DNA of 64,000 bases from Tetraselmis striata (GCA_006384855.1 VCJN01000517.1:124001-188000), one strand, 5' to 3'; positions 33,319 to 45,490 are shown, counted from the stretch's first letter. A program made the numbers and translations. Notes: a model not told the origin generated them from the sequence alone.

Positions 33319-35022
33319 TCCTAAAGCGGAGCGTGGATGGGTGACTAACAATGGCACGCGTGGGGGGCTAGGTGATGGGCTTTACGTGCAAGAAGTCCAC
33401 CGTGACATCCAAGTCCGCCTTTTGGCACAAGGACGGTTAGCCGTGTGTGAGGGAGTGGACGGCGTGCAGGGGCTTGCAGCACAAGCCCGCGGGCGTGTTT
33501 GTGCATAACACCGTCACGTGACATAACACCGTCCATATATACACGGGCAAGGAAAGAGAGGTGGGGGAAAGCGCCCGACACCCAATGCGTCGCTTGCCGG
33601 AAGGAGTACCAGCGGAAACGTCAATCGTCGTCCCGGGGTCGCGTTGGGACGCCAAGTGATGTCACCTCGCGGGTGCCTCGCGAGGAGTTTACCAGCGCGC
33701 CTCTGTAGGTGGTCCCGGACTTGCGCATGTATGTTGCACGCCCGGGCGGTGAATGCGCGGCATGCTCGCCGGCAACTTGCTAACGCGCGTCTTTGCGCGC
33801 TCATGTGTACGTTTGTTTGGTTCAGGATGCTCATGCCTGGCGCGGATGCTCGGGCGCCCCGACCCCCCCTACTGGGGCTGCCGGCTTGCCGGTGCAGGCC
33901 AAGCGCGGCCAAGGCGCCGACCCCTCCCGCCGTGCCAGTTCAGGGCTGGCCGGGGCCAAGCCGGCCGTTGGTACCTCGATGGGCTCCCGCCTGGGCGACA
34001 ATGTGGACAGCGGGTGGGTGAAGGGGGTTGCCTATGCACTAGCTTCGGCGTCCTCGAGCCGCCCGGAGGACATGGCCCCTACATACCGATTTGATGCGGA
34101 GAGCATACATCGGCTCAAGGGAGTTCCTGCGCGACGGCTATATCATGGTCAATCTTGAGTTTCGGGAGCGTGCTGATGCCGACGAGGTGGAGAGGGCGGT
34201 GGAGGCCTTCACGCTCATGGACGCGCGCGACATGATCAGGATAGGCTTCTTCGTCATCAACGGGCGTGTGGAGCGAGGTGGTCACTGTGAGATTCAGATG
34301 TGACATACGGGTGACGAAGCACTACCGTACCGGTACCACTATTATCCGTGAAAGCTGCTGCTGGTGGCGGCATGTCCATCCAATTACGTGCGAGTACATC
34401 CGGCGTTATTGCCGGCGGGCGACAAATCCTTTTTGTAATCATTGAGGTAGCCGTACATGACGTGTGATGTGCTACATGGCACTGAAGTAAAGGTGCGAGG
34501 TTGTCCGTGTAGTACCGGGTGGTACCGGGTGGTACCGGGTAGTACGCGATACATTTATTAAGCCGGTACCGGGTATCAGTACGAACCCGGGGGCGATGAC
34601 GAGTGGTCCTGTGGATAACTACGACTATTAGTACATGGGAGCGCAAATCGCAGCCGTTGTATTTGGTAACAGTGGGGAATTTTGTGTACATTATAGCTAG
34701 TACTGCTGAACGGGCCTGCCAGCCGTCCGATCAAAGGTCATCAGATGGGCGGTTTGGCTGCCATGTTTTGCCAAAGAGTGCTCACGTTACATAAATATTC
34801 GCGAGGGGGAGGGCGGGGGCAGGCAGCGGTTTGCCGAAGAATGATTGAATTACAATATTCGCGACAGCTGCCATCGGGGAATGTGGCCCCCGGGGGGGGG
34901 GGGGGGGGGGGTGGGGGGTGTGCGGGGGCGGGGGGACCACGCCCGCCCCGCCCCCCCCCCGCCCCCCCTCGCCGCCAGCCGCTCCCGCCTGGGGGGGGGG
35001 GGGGGGGGTAAGGGGGCGGGGG
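33319..35022. other. repeat-rich region without a confident gene
   Basis: A short + frame near 33590 has C-x2-C (CVACRKEYQRKRQ). Another at 34091–34303 has a protein-like helix (ADADEVERAVEAF) ending in a stop. Neither has a recognisable family. A short tandem repeat of about 11 bases (TACCGGGTGG type) lies at 34501–34550. G runs occur at about 34890–34910 and 34993–35008. Confidence 0.35.
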
Positions 35023-35593
35023 CTACTGCTTGTTCTTGTTCTTGCGTGCCCGGGGGACCCTCCGCTTCGACGATCTCGCTGCCTCCGCCTCCGCCTCCGC
35101 CTCCGCCTGCGCCTCCGACTCCGCGACCGTCAGTTTCTTACCTCGGCGTTTCTTCACTGGCCTCTTCCGCTTCTTGTCATCCGTCAGTGTCTTCACCACC
35201 CCGGGAGGCTGTGCCGTCGACGACGCCGCCATGAGCTTCCTTACCTTCGCGTCGGGACGCCCCCTGTGCACAGACACCCACAACAAGCCACAATCGTTTC
35301 GCCTTTAAGCGGCTGAGGATGCGGCCTCCTCGGCCACCACGAGTTGCGCCGCTGGCACTGTGGAAGCCTTGGCGTTGAGGTGGGCCTTACGGCGCTCCCG
35401 GACGAACCTGCGCGCGGCACAAGTTAGCCACGAGTGGGTGCGTGCTAATGTGGAGGATGGAGTGTTTTGTTGCGCGCCCACCTTGTCACGCGTTTCCTCA
35501 TGTCTTTCTCGTCCTCCTCGATGCCGGCGGCGCGGACACGCGAGACAGCAAGGCTCGCCGCCCACTTTTGCCCGGGGGGGCGAGGTCGGCCAT
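35023..35593 (-). pseudogene. small basic nuclear-type protein, exon fragments
   Basis: Exon 35482 to about 35570 (KWAASLAVSRV ... EEDEKDMRKRV) joins exon 35305–35407 (FVRERRKAHLNAKAS) with donor AAG|GTGGGC and acceptor CGCAG, phase 2 on both sides. An ATG at 35593 would start it if the seven-base G run at 35574–35580 had one more base. A further open segment (35023–35286) carries nuclear-localisation-like runs (KKRKRPVKKRRGKK) and an EAEAEAEAEA repeat from a CCTCCG microsatellite. No family is recognised; a transposon accessory or chromatin protein is possible. Confidence 0.4.
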
Positions 35594-35750
35594 GGCGCTG
35601 TGAGCGGTGAAGGGGGGGGGGGGGGGCGGGGGGGGGGGCGGGGGGGGCGGCCGAGGTGGAGAAACTAACACCCAGTCGACGACCGCCTTCCGCCGCAGTC
35701 AACGACACATCGGAGGCGAGGAGCAGCGCGCCACTACTATTTATATGCAC

Positions 35751-36040
35751 GTATTGTCAAGAGCTAGTCGGTGCGGCATTGTGTCGGTGTAATTTCGCAA
35801 TGTTTATTGTTGAAGTAGCACGGCGTAATGGATACTGCGAGTGAATCCGGGATAACGTGTGCGACGAATGTGCGCGCGCAGCGTTGTGCGGCGGTGTGCG
35901 GCGGTGTGCGGCGGTGTGCACCGATGTGAATATAGTGTGAATATTATATCGGCCGTAGACGATCAGGTCTGGCAGCACCGCCCGTGCTTGTAAATAAGCG
36001 ACAATGGATCTAGTCTCCCGCTAGTCTGTGCACCGCAAGT
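35751..36040. other. A/T-richer spacer with 10-bp repeats
   Basis: Three copies of a GTGTGCGGCG decamer at about 35886–35920. No gene seen. Confidence 0.5.
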
Positions 36041-36830
36041 GCACTCCGCAAGCCTCGCCTCCATCCGCGTCGGAACCGGTAGTAAGTGTTGTTGTGTGCG
36101 CACATCGTGACAACATTACACGGTGGCAATTGCAATTATTAGCGGTGGATAATGTGAAGGCGTTTTCGAAATCGACAGAGAATGAGGCGGTGCTGGCGGA
36201 GTGCATTGGCGGTGCATAGAATAGCGTGTTGCTGGGGTTTTGGCTGCATCGGACGCCGTATTCCCACCCATCCGGCACGGAATGTCCGGTTTTCACACAT
36301 TTGTGTGTTAATAAAGCAGTGTGAATATTACGCGTCTTTTACGCCGGGTGGATGGGCATCCGGCGTCCGATGCACCCCAATTATTTGCAGCACGCTACTC
36401 TACGCACCCCCAACGCACTCCGCAAGCCTCGCCTCCATCCGCGTCGGAACCGGTAGTAAGTGTTGTTGTGTGCGCACATCGTGACAACATTACACGGTGG
36501 CAATTGCAATAAGCGGTGGATAATGTGAAGGCGTTTTCGAAATCGATAGAGAATGAGGCGGTGCTGGCGGAGTGCATTGGCGGTGCGCAGAATAGCGTGT
36601 TGCTGGGGTTTTGGCTGCATCGGACGCCGTATTCCCACCCATCCGGCACGGAGTGTCCGGTTTTCACACATTTGCGTGTGAATATATATATAGTGTGAAT
36701 ATTACGTACGCGTCTTTTACGCTGGGTGGATGGGCATCCGGTGTCCGATGCACCCCGAATCTCACCAACACGCTACTCTACGCACCCCCAACGCACTCCG
36801 CCAGCCCCGCCTCTTTCCGCGCAGGTCCTA
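36041..36830. repeat. tandem foldback repeat, period about 375 bases
   Basis: Two complete copies (starting 36041 and 36415) and the start of a third (36793), spaced 374 and 378 bases and about 95% alike. Within each copy, the block from GCGGAGTGCATTGGCGGTGC is the inverse of the block ending ACGCACTCCGC further right, so each unit can fold into a long imperfect hairpin. Probably a tandemly amplified MITE. Frames through it are not coding. Confidence 0.75.
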
Positions 36831-37816
36831 CGTTCCATTTAATGTATGTTCCATTTACGTACATGTACTGCTCCGAAACCAGCCCAAACTTAATGAGTGC
36901 ACAAGTGTAAATGGGGGGGGGGGGGGGGGGGGGGGGTGGGGGGGGGATGTGGCGGCGGGGCATCCACTCACACATACCCCGGCGATGCATGACAGATATT
37001 ACATGCCGTGGCGGGTCGGCGGGCCGACCCGGCGGGCCGACCCGGCGGGGGGGGGGGGGGGGGGGGGGGGGCGTCTATTCAAGTACACGTGCGACAGTGT
37101 CGTTTCGTGGAGCAGTATATGTGCCCGGCCTCATTTATACCGCCCCCTACCTGCGCTGCATGGTCTACCCCTACGAATTACTTAGCACAAACCGCCATTA
37201 CTTAATAGGAGCCTAGCACAGCCATGCTTATATGCCCGCTTTCCCGATCAACTTCTACGCACTTTCCGTCCCTCAAGCGCCGGACATGGGGGTTAAGCCG
37301 CCAGCCTCGGCAGTTGCTTAGCCAGACTTGGCATCCCGTACCGTGTCCATGGCTTCGCAGCTCTGCCGCTGGCACACGCCGAGTCCGGCGCTTGCTGCCG
37401 CGGGGTTGCGCACGCATGCACGCACGGTAATACGCCGCCGACGCCGCCACGCTTACTTCCACCACCTTCGCCAGCCGCAGCTTCGCACGCCTTTCCGCCG
37501 ACATACGAAACGCACGAATCCCCCCCCCCCCCCCCCCCCCCCCGTCCCCGCGTCATGTATATTATATTCGAGGCGACTATGCGGGGCGCAGCACACGCCG
37601 CGGCGTGGGTCGGCGGAGCGGCAGGCGGCGGGAGCCCTAATGGCCGGGCAGTATCCACACCCACACAGGCACCGCCGCTCACCTCCGACGCGGATGAACC
37701 GCCTCCCAAAGGAAACATGCCGGTTGGTGGTAAGCCCAGCAGGCGTGGGGTGCCGGCGCCGGTACTGGTGCGACGGAGCTGTCGCGTCAGGAACCGCACC
37801 GCATGTGGAGCAACAC
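36831..37816. other. spacer with two G runs and a C run
   Basis: G runs at about 36913–36936 and 37050–37071, the second preceded by a GGGCCGACCCGGC duplication; C run at 37520–37543. No gene is supported before the ATG at 37817. Confidence 0.4.
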
Positions 37817-38446
37817 ATGGCGGTGCCGGCCCCACCTATGTCTAGGGCCACCTCCTCACAACACCCCGCCACGACGGCGTCGGCCACCGCCGACGGCGCC
37901 GTTGCGGGGGGGGACGCCCTGCCAGGCGACGATGATGCGCATGGTGCGCCGCGTCAGGAGGCGGAGGAGGCCGTGGTCGAGGCGACTGATCGGGCTGAGG
38001 GGGTTGTCGAGGCGAGCGAGGCTGCGCTCGCGCCACCCGCCCCGCAGCCACCTGCGGGACATGCCGACTTGCTCGTCGCCATGTTGACCGGAGCACTACG
38101 AGCAGTGGCGGGAGGCGGCCACATGCACTATCATGGGCGTGTCCTGGCCGGACGCCCGTCATGCGTGGACTGCGGCCAACGGACGGACTGGGAGTGTTGC
38201 TGCGACGGCAGCCCGGCTTTGTGCGGCCCCAAGTACCCATGCATGGCGACCCATCAGCGGGCAGTCCCCTGCCCGACCACGGCCACGGTGAGGGCGGAGT
38301 TCCGCCATGTCAGGGACGCGTTCCACGACGCGACTCGCGCCGCCGTGTGTGAGGCTTCCGAGAAGGCACGCGCGGCTGGTAGGGTGCGCAGGGTGAGGCG
38401 GCGGACGGCCCAGGAGATGAAGGAGAGCGAGACATGCCGTCAGTGA
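37817..38446 (+). CDS. acidic/Ala-rich protein with a C-terminal Cys-rich zinc domain
   Basis: 209 codons from ATG 37817. The N-terminal half is low complexity and acidic. The C-terminal half has SCVDCGQRTDWECCC followed by ALCGPKYPCMATH, a C-x2-C...W-x-C...LC...C...H pattern resembling the Cys-rich DNA-binding tails of piggyBac-like transposases, then a basic RRVRRR stretch. It could be the tail of a lost transposase or an accessory gene. Family not proven. Confidence 0.4.
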   Translation: MAVPAPPMSRATSSQHPATTASATADGAVAGGDALPGDDDAHGAPRQEAEEAVVEATDRAEGVVEASEAALAPPAPQPPAGHADLLVAMLTGALRAVAGGGHMHYHGRVLAGRPSCVDCGQRTDWECCCDGSPALCGPKYPCMATHQRAVPCPTTATVRAEFRHVRDAFHDATRAAVCEASEKARAAGRVRRVRRRTAQEMKESETCRQ

Positions 38447-38490
38447 GGTCGGGCGCAATGTCATTGGGTGGGGCACACGGACGTGTAACA

Positions 38491-38797
38491 CTTGCACTTT
38501 GCGCGTACTGCTGGGTTACATCCAGGCTGCGTCACACTATGCCACCGGAAAGGCTGCGTTGCTACTGCAAACGATGCGACGCCTCACTCTGTAGCAACCG
38601 CTGCCGCGCCTATCCCACAGCCGCTGCCCCCCCCCCCCCCCCCCCGCGCGGGATCCCCGCCATCAGCAGCTTGCACTTGCACTTTGCGCGTACTGTTGGG
38701 TTACATCCAGGCGGCGTCACACCGGAAAGGCTGCGTTGCTACTGCAAACGATGCTACGCCTCACTCGGTAGCAACCGCTGCCCCGCCCATCCCACTC
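38491..38797. repeat. direct repeat of about 125 bases, two copies
   Basis: 38491–38618 and 38676–38797 are near-identical apart from a short deletion and a few changes. A C run (about 38627–38646) separates them. Confidence 0.8.
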
Positions 38798-39390
38798 GGG
38801 ATGCTGAGAGCAGCTAAAGGGCACCGGGGGCGGGGCAAGAGGGAGCAGGGCCAATGATTGTGGAAGAGCGGGGACCCGCTTGCATGCCATCGTATTATAT
38901 CTTGCACAATATCTGTTGCTGCACTCATATCTCACATCACTAGCTTAGCTATAGTGATCCCCCCCCCCCCCCCCCCCCCCCGCACCGCGTACGCACAAGC
39001 CTGTGTATACGCATCAACTGCCCGCCGGGATGAGAAACTGGTATTGGTAGTGTGTCTGTGGGGTGGAGGGGGGGCAAAAGAGCTGCCAATTGCTGCCAAG
39101 CTGGTGCGTTACATTGGGGCAGGCGCTGGGCAGACAATTGGGGCTCGCTTCAGAGCATTGTCTAGTGCCTATGCGGCTGCGCCGCCTCCGCCGCATGCAG
39201 ACTCTCCGGGCTCACCAGCACCGCCACCTCAGTCATGCGGCCCTGCATCCCGCAGCCCGCCGCCGTCAGCCAGATCAGAGGTATCCAGAAGTCAGTGCTG
39301 GGGTTGTTGCGGCATGACCGCATAGTTTTCAGCGGCTGCCGTCCACAGCTTGTAATGCATCCCTTTCCGCCGATTCCGCTGTATGCGCTG

Positions 39391-39466
39391 TCTTGGCGCC
39401 GCGCTGCCCCGGCCGCCGCGCCTTGGCGCCGCGCTGCCCCGGCCGCCGCGCCTTGGCGCCGCGCTG
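39391..39466. repeat. 30-bp minisatellite, 2.5 copies
   Basis: Units at 39391–39420, 39421–39450 and a partial 39451–39466. The unit differs from the array at 48247 at only three of 30 positions. Confidence 0.85.
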
Positions 39467-39479
39467 GGTATCGAGTCCT

Positions 39480-39960
39480 CCCCTCCCTAGTGAGCGCGTC
39501 CACCTGCGCCTTGCGCTCGGGGCCGTCCTCCTCCGTCACCACATTCTGCAACCCCCACCGCATGACGAACCACGCAGCTCCTTGCATGCGCTTGTACATG
39601 TGCCCAAGCACCGCCTGGGGACGCGAAGCTCCTTCTCGGTCATGATCGCCTTCACCCGGGCATCCTCGAGCAGCGGACCGGCGTTAAGAATGGAAAACGA
39701 TTCCATGTGGTGCAAGCAGTCCTCCATGACCCAGCCGGACTGCACCGTCACCTTGCCTGACCCTGCAGTCATGGAGGGGAATGCCGTCACGCCCCGTAGA
39801 CCTGACGAACGGCGACGACCGGCCCGTCCGGCGGCCGGCGACCGGTACCCGAACCGGTACAGGTAGTAAGTACGCCATCCCGTTGCCGAAGCTGCACAGC
39901 ACGTCCAGGATCTCCCTCACACACACGTGCACGCGTGGCCCGCCCGGACTTTGAACCGTG
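39480..39960 (-). pseudogene. coding-like fragments of an unidentified gene
   Basis: On the − strand, REILDVLCSFGNGMAYLL (near 39900), then SGWVMEDCLHHMESFSI ... EDARVKAIMTEKEL (near 39700), then in another frame MYKRMQGAAWFVMRWGL (near 39590) and a charged helix. The segments look protein-like but need a frame change or introns. No family recognised. A broken transposon gene is likely, given the surroundings. Confidence 0.3.
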
Positions 39961-39974
39961 CGAGCATCTCTCAT

Positions 39975-40441
39975 CCATCCCGCCTCATGCGGGATGCGGG
40001 CCGCTTTTAGGCGGCTTGCTGTTTTGATTTTTTATCACTACTTTTAGCAGTGGGTGGTTTTGTTACTACCTTTTTGTAATTCACATAGGTAGTAACTACG
40101 CAGTAGGCCCTCGATTTCAGCTTCCAGCGTACTGGTGCCGCGGCCTCGCGACTTGATACCCTGCGCATGTACAGCGCATGCGGGCCGGGCTCCCTATCGC
40201 TTTTCCAGTCGGATCACGAGTCAGCCCGCAAGATGCCCCATGTTGCTTATCCGGCCGCTGCTGCGCGGGTACTGGGCCTTTGCCCGCGCGGAGGTTCCGC
40301 GGTTGTCACTTGCCTTGGCCCCACGTGTGGTATTGATCCCTTATGGCTTCGCTCTACGGATGGCTCGAACCGGAGCGCTACGGATTTCATCGTGGATCAT
40401 CTACCCATTATGCCCCGTAGCGAACTACAAGCACCGCGCGC
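39975..40441. other. spacer, no gene seen
   Basis: AT-rich 40010–40090, then GC-rich with frames lacking any recognisable motif. Confidence 0.4.
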
Positions 40442-41157
40442 ATGCATACCGCTTTGAAGAATCTGTGGGCATCTGTGGCAATTGATGCGGGGGCGGTGCT
40501 TGACTGGGACCGTTCGGGAGCCGGCGACTTGGCCCTTGAGAAGAGTGGGCTGCGCCCAGCGGACCTCTTGCGGCCGTCGGACTTGACGCTGGCGGGGTGG
40601 GTGGGGGGGGGGGGGGGGGCGGCGTGCGATTACATGATCGACTTCGCGTGCGTGTCCTCCACGACCCCCACTTGGAGCAACGACCCCCGCTGGTGCACCC
40701 CCGGAATCGCGGCGACCGAGGCGGAGCATGGTAAGTTGGCAGCGGACCGGGCGTCTTCCGCCCAGTGCAGGGTGTTCACCGGTACTACCCTTTTGTGGTT
40801 GAGGACCGCGGCCGTCTCAGGAAGTCCGCTTTGACGGTGGTCTACATCTTCGCGGCGCTGTTGGCTGTGCGCAACTTCCCTGGCGGTCCTTCCGCCCCGA
40901 CCTCATGCTCATGCCCCGACCTTCGTGATCAATCTGTTCAGGCACTTCGGAACTTTGTCGCCAGCCAACCTGCTGAGTTCCGCCGTCACCTGTCGCGCAC
41001 ACGGCGGGGGCTGTTGCAGCGGGTCTCGGCTTGCGTGCATGGTACCCTTGGCGGCATTCTCTCTGGCGGTGTGCATATGGCCAAGTTTGATGTGTGGGCT
41101 CGTGCCCATTCTGCGTCTTCTCATGTTACTGCTTCCACCTCGCAATCGCTGATGTAG
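40442..41157 (+). pseudogene. retroelement C-terminal domain fragment (PD-(D/E)XK-like)
   Basis: Two overlapping frames, shifted once near 40760. The first has CDYMIDFACVSSTTP and IAATEAEHGKLA; the second has YYPFVVEDRGRLRKSALTV and RFVASQPAEF-type helices. The pattern D.x.D ... K ... F.PFVVE..GR.G.SAL recurs at the C-termini of many protist and algal LINE-like elements and may be a restriction-like endonuclease. A 14-base G run (about 40606–40619) interrupts it. A related fragment lies at 57324. Confidence 0.4.
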
Positions 41158-41194
41158 AGGATCTTTCTGATTGTCCTTTTTTTGGTGATTTCCT

Positions 41195-41224
41195 GATATC
41201 GCCTTCTGCTGCTAGCTCATGTAA
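41195..41224. repeat. 30-bp dispersed repeat, copy 1
   Basis: Identical to 46674–46703 over 30 bases, 5.5 kb away. Both copies lie next to − strand protein fragments, so they may mark one repeat family. Confidence 0.8.
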
Positions 41225-41488
41225 ATATTTGAAAAGATCAGCACTACCAAGTACGCAGCACGTACAGGTAAGCGAGACGGCTATTTTGGCCTGGGCGGAA
41301 TTATCACGGAGAATACCACGGATCTATCTTTTAATTTATGCGAAAACGTTCCGAAAGTCGGCGAAAGACAGATATACAAACTCGCAGACTCACCTCGCGT
41401 TGGGTTCTCACCCGCCCAGTAGGATGCTCGTGCTGCCGGTCCACCTCGCCTCGGTCCCCGCCGCAGCGCCGCCTACCTGGCAAGATCG

Positions 41489-41729
41489 TTAATTCTTCTT
41501 CCGCAGCTTCGGCGGTCGACCGGTCCATAGCTGTACGTACCCATACTGCAGCGCCTCTTTCAACTCCGCGGGGACGTGTTTCGATGCTAGCAAAGCCTCG
41601 ACGTTGACCCGCATCCCGGGCTGAAGTATCGTAAACGGACTCGAATCTCCCCCACAGCACTTCATACCATGCCGCCCACCACTCCGACAACGCGCGCGTT
41701 GGTACGTTAAGCGTGAGCATGGCCGGCAT
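41489..41729 (-). pseudogene. unidentified protein fragment, frameshifted
   Basis: A − strand frame with NVPTRALSEWWAAWYEVLWG, then in another frame QPGMRVNVEALLASKHVP and LKEALQYGYVQLW ending in a basic tail and stop. It reads like one protein with a single frameshift near 41640. Family not recognised. Confidence 0.35.
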
Positions 41730-41761
41730 GTCATGCCCCCACGTGCCCCCGTGTTCAGCAT

Positions 41762-43204
41762 AGAGTGACGCTGGGTATCGGTACTACCCCTAGAGATGTT
41801 GTAAGGGTCTTACTGTAGTAGCCAATTCTGTCCCGGCCTAGGTTAGGTGATAGCAAGGGTATGTATTACCCCTGGTGATAGGTGAGCGTGGTCTCGTTTG
41901 CTGCTGTAGCGGGTGTGCGAAGCGCAGCGCGGCGTACGCCGGCGCCAGCGAACGTATCCAAGCCTACCTCCCGGGTGCGAAAAAAACGCGACGGCGAGGC
42001 GGTACCGTTAGGAGTCGCACCGCGCCATCTTGCGCGTTGACCCCTCGCCTCTCCGCAACGTGCCTGCTTGTGGCACGGGGCATGCCGATAGTATTCATAT
42101 ATTACTGCTCCAGCAGCCCGGGTGCGTTGACAGCCCATCGCGGCGGATCGGCACGCCAGCAACTCGTTATGCCCCCCCCCCCCCCCCCCCCCCAGCACAC
42201 CTATTCGCTCGGAATCACGACGTGCCGAACCTCACTTTTCAGGACTTGCCTGCTTAAGTCAGGTGCACCGGAACCCGAGCCGTTTAAACTTGTGTCCATG
42301 GGCTGCCGCGAATCTCGGTGGGCGGGTCGCCACAGGCCGAGGGCGGTCAAGAGTCATGTGCGCGAGTTTTCGTCGGTCAGTCACGGTTGGACGCAGCCCT
42401 AATATGATTAGGTAAAAAATCTGATCGTGCGTCTCACGATCCCACGTATGAAAAACGGAAAGGCGTCATGTCGCCCGTCTTTCGTCGTAGTAGTGTAACG
42501 GTGTGCGGGATTGCTCTGGCTGTAGCTGCGAGAGGGGTGGAGGGGGGTGTTGACCAACGTCTCGTGAAGGCGCGCTTACCCGACGACTCTGGCCAGCTAC
42601 TCGTGCTGGTCAGCCCTTTGTCTACCGGATACCGCGCCCGGAGTAAGGGTAGATGCAAAGCATCAGTCTTCTCTGGTCAAAGTGAGGATGTGCATACGTT
42701 TGAAATTTCAAAAATAGTGGGTCACCTCAAATTTGCTGGCATTGTCGCGTAGGTGCCCTCCCCAACCCCCCAGAACTTTACGCCATATTCAACGCAATCC
42801 GCGTTCTAACCGGTGAGTGTCCGCAAATGCTTTCGCAACATCGGCTTCTGCGCATGCAAGCATTGCCGACAAATCGATCAATCTGTAGGTCATCGCCGCA
42901 GCGCCATGCAGTACCCCCCCCTCCTCCCCCCGCCGCGCCCTTACTCATCTGTCGTCCCCGAACTCGTTTCCTGCCGGTGTTGACTTCACTGTACGTTGAT
43001 AGGTATCCTGTCAGTGTCAACTGATCCCTGCGAGGCCTGCACGGTGCAGTAAGGTATTGATGCACTGACGTAATAATGTTCCCGCTCCACTCAGCGCTGT
43101 TTGACAATCATTTGCAGAGGTTGACCGTTGTGAGGAGGCGTAGCGAGGCGGCAGTTGTCCCTGCACGCATTACATGCTGCTAAAATATGTGCGCGCATGT
43201 GTGA
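41762..43204. other. repeat-rich spacer with one small unassigned ORF
   Basis: C run at about 42174–42192. A + ORF at 42468–42752 (94 codons, no known domain) is the only frame with fair composition; confidence that it is a gene is low. The rest shows no gene. Confidence 0.3.
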
Positions 43205-45490
43205 ATGAGCTGCAGACATGCACCAATGGCCCAAAGGCAACGGGGAAGCGGTTGTGGCCAGCCATTGACTTTCAATATCCAAACTGCGCCACACCCCGCA
43301 GCTGTCACTCTCGCAGCCATCCTCCTTGTAGTTCTACTACCGGTACCCTCCGACGCTTCTATTTACATCCAAAGTAATCTCGACAGTACACTGTCAAGCT
43401 CATCCCATCAGCGCCCTCGCCAGGAGCAGCGATCTATGCACTACGATACTGCTCTCGCATACTACGAGCAGTTGCGACTGCGGAGGCATCGCCATGGCCA
43501 CCCGGACAGCGGGCGCCCACGGTCTGACGCATATGAAGACCCAGAGAGGCTCAGGGCTTTGCGCCATGCCTTTGCCGACAAGCTGGATCCTGTGGGTCGG
43601 CGGGAGCGTGCCATGTCCGCACACAGGGAAGCCCGAGCCCAGTGTAGCTAGATCTCAACTCCGGCTACTAACATCAGCAGCCATCGTTTATTGGCGGCGA
43701 CCGGCCAAACGCCGGCATTCTATGGGTGAGCGCATGTGTGCAAGCTGCTGGCCCGCTCCACAAACCCTGTACGCCCGGTGCAACGATGATTGCACAACTA
43801 CTGGGATGCTGCGGTTTGTTCATAGGGCCACTGGTAGGCCCCGCAGATGCCTAATATGGGTGACGGGATTCGACGCAACAAGTGAACATGCTGAGCGCCA
43901 CTGTATCTACCGAACTGAGGGTAGATGGATGGATGGGTCAAGGAGGGGGAACGGTGATCCTTGTCGTTTGCTAATGGCAATGTTACTTCCACATAAAGGA
44001 CGGCATGACCCTTCTAGGAGGGAGAAGGCCCTCCATGTCTTTTCATGGCGTTATTGGTCGCTTTGTATGCGCTGACCAGCTGCCCAATTGGACCGTTTGC
44101 GCCACACCGGTAGATTCATTGAAGAGTATGTATGCTATCTCGGATGCTCCCCGCTGGCTAGTAAATCGTGGGTATCCTGGGTGCGCGTTGACTGTTGCCC
44201 CGCTGGCCTTGCAGAAACGAGATGGTGTATGACAGCTCCCAAGTGCCTTCCGACAGTGAGGATTTGGGCCCTTGGAGGATTGTTCGTGTAGGGCCGTTCA
44301 ACACCTCTAGTGGAGACTGGAACGACTTCCAATCCCTCGACATCGGCACCTTTTCCGAGGACCTGGCTCAGGGTTCGCCTTATTTCTGGCTCACAGGCTT
44401 TTCCCTCCAGATCATTGCAGCTGATGGGACCCCGCTACCATCTCCGCCACTGCACCACCTCCATCATGCCACGTTGACGCCGTCTTCGACTTGGAATCCC
44501 AACACGGAACGTCGCCACGGGTCTCAGCACCATAAGTGGCGGAGAAGTAAAGGGGTTGCTTACAACGAGTGGGCTGGACACCTTTAGTGCAAGGAAGCAT
44601 AGGGCGGGATGGACTGTCTCATGCTCACCTTCCCAAATGGCTTTGGCGTAGGCCTGGTAGCCCCTAGGACCGGTGGTCTTTCCCTTGACTTCATAATCGT
44701 GGATGTTCGGCCGGAAGGCTCAGACGAGATGAAATTCTACGCCGAATTGGGTGTTCGTTGGACCCGCAAGAGCCAGGTGGCACTACGGTGGATGCAAAGC
44801 CGCAGTGTAGACAGTGAACTGTTTTCCACATACCGCATCTCTGAGCAGTCAACGAGCATGAGCTGGGGTGCGTCCCTGGCGCCACACAGTGCCCGCCCCG
44901 TGCACCTGCGCGTCCATGCCCACCGTGAGTTCTACGACAGCTTGATGGTCTTCGCTGCGTCGCCCAAACAGCTAGGACTGGCTGGGGGATCCGGCCCCCT
45001 TGACTTTGGAAACTGGCGTGACGCGGATGTTGTGGAGCGGGAGAAGGTGGGCTATAGGATTGGAGAGGCCCAGGCTTACCTCCTCAAGAACCTGGCCAAG
45101 GCCCAGCGGGCATGCAGTCTCCATGGCAACTGCTCCAACACACCGCAACTCATGTGCTCATTCATGGAGCAGGGCAGAGAGCCACCAGGCCAGGAAGGAC
45201 AAAGCCCGGGTGACCGCAAGGGTGCAGCGTGGGACCATAATGGAGAACATTCTTCAGACTGCACCTCGGCATTTGTCAACAAAGGGGATGTCATCACCCA
45301 GGTCATGTTCCATCCTCGGGCTGACAATCGCCATCTCAACCTGGCACACAACGCTTGGATGGTTTTTTTCCTCGAGGCAGGGAACCACGACGAAGAGGAC
45401 GTCCACATCTTGAATTTGAGGGCTCCTTTGAAGGATGGTAAGCTCAGCCCATGGACTTGGGTCACGACTCGTCATGATGATGGCCCATAA
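43205..45490 (+). CDS. multi-exon secreted/membrane protein of unrecognised family
   Basis: The first exon (ATG 43205 or 43226) encodes a hydrophobic segment (AAVTLAAILLVVLLPV) like a signal peptide or anchor, then a charged region with a Tyr-rich helix (YDTALAYYEQL). Middle exons between 43650 and 44214 are unresolved. An exon from 44215 carries DLGPWRIVRVGPFN ... FWLTGFSLQIIAADGT and the His-rich PPLHHLHHATL. The last exon, from about 44603, carries MLTFPNGFGVGL and ends at 45490. The protein is beta-rich with conserved His. I do not recognise the family; an extracellular, perhaps metal-binding, role is speculative. TGTAA follows 12 bases after the stop. Confidence 0.6.
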
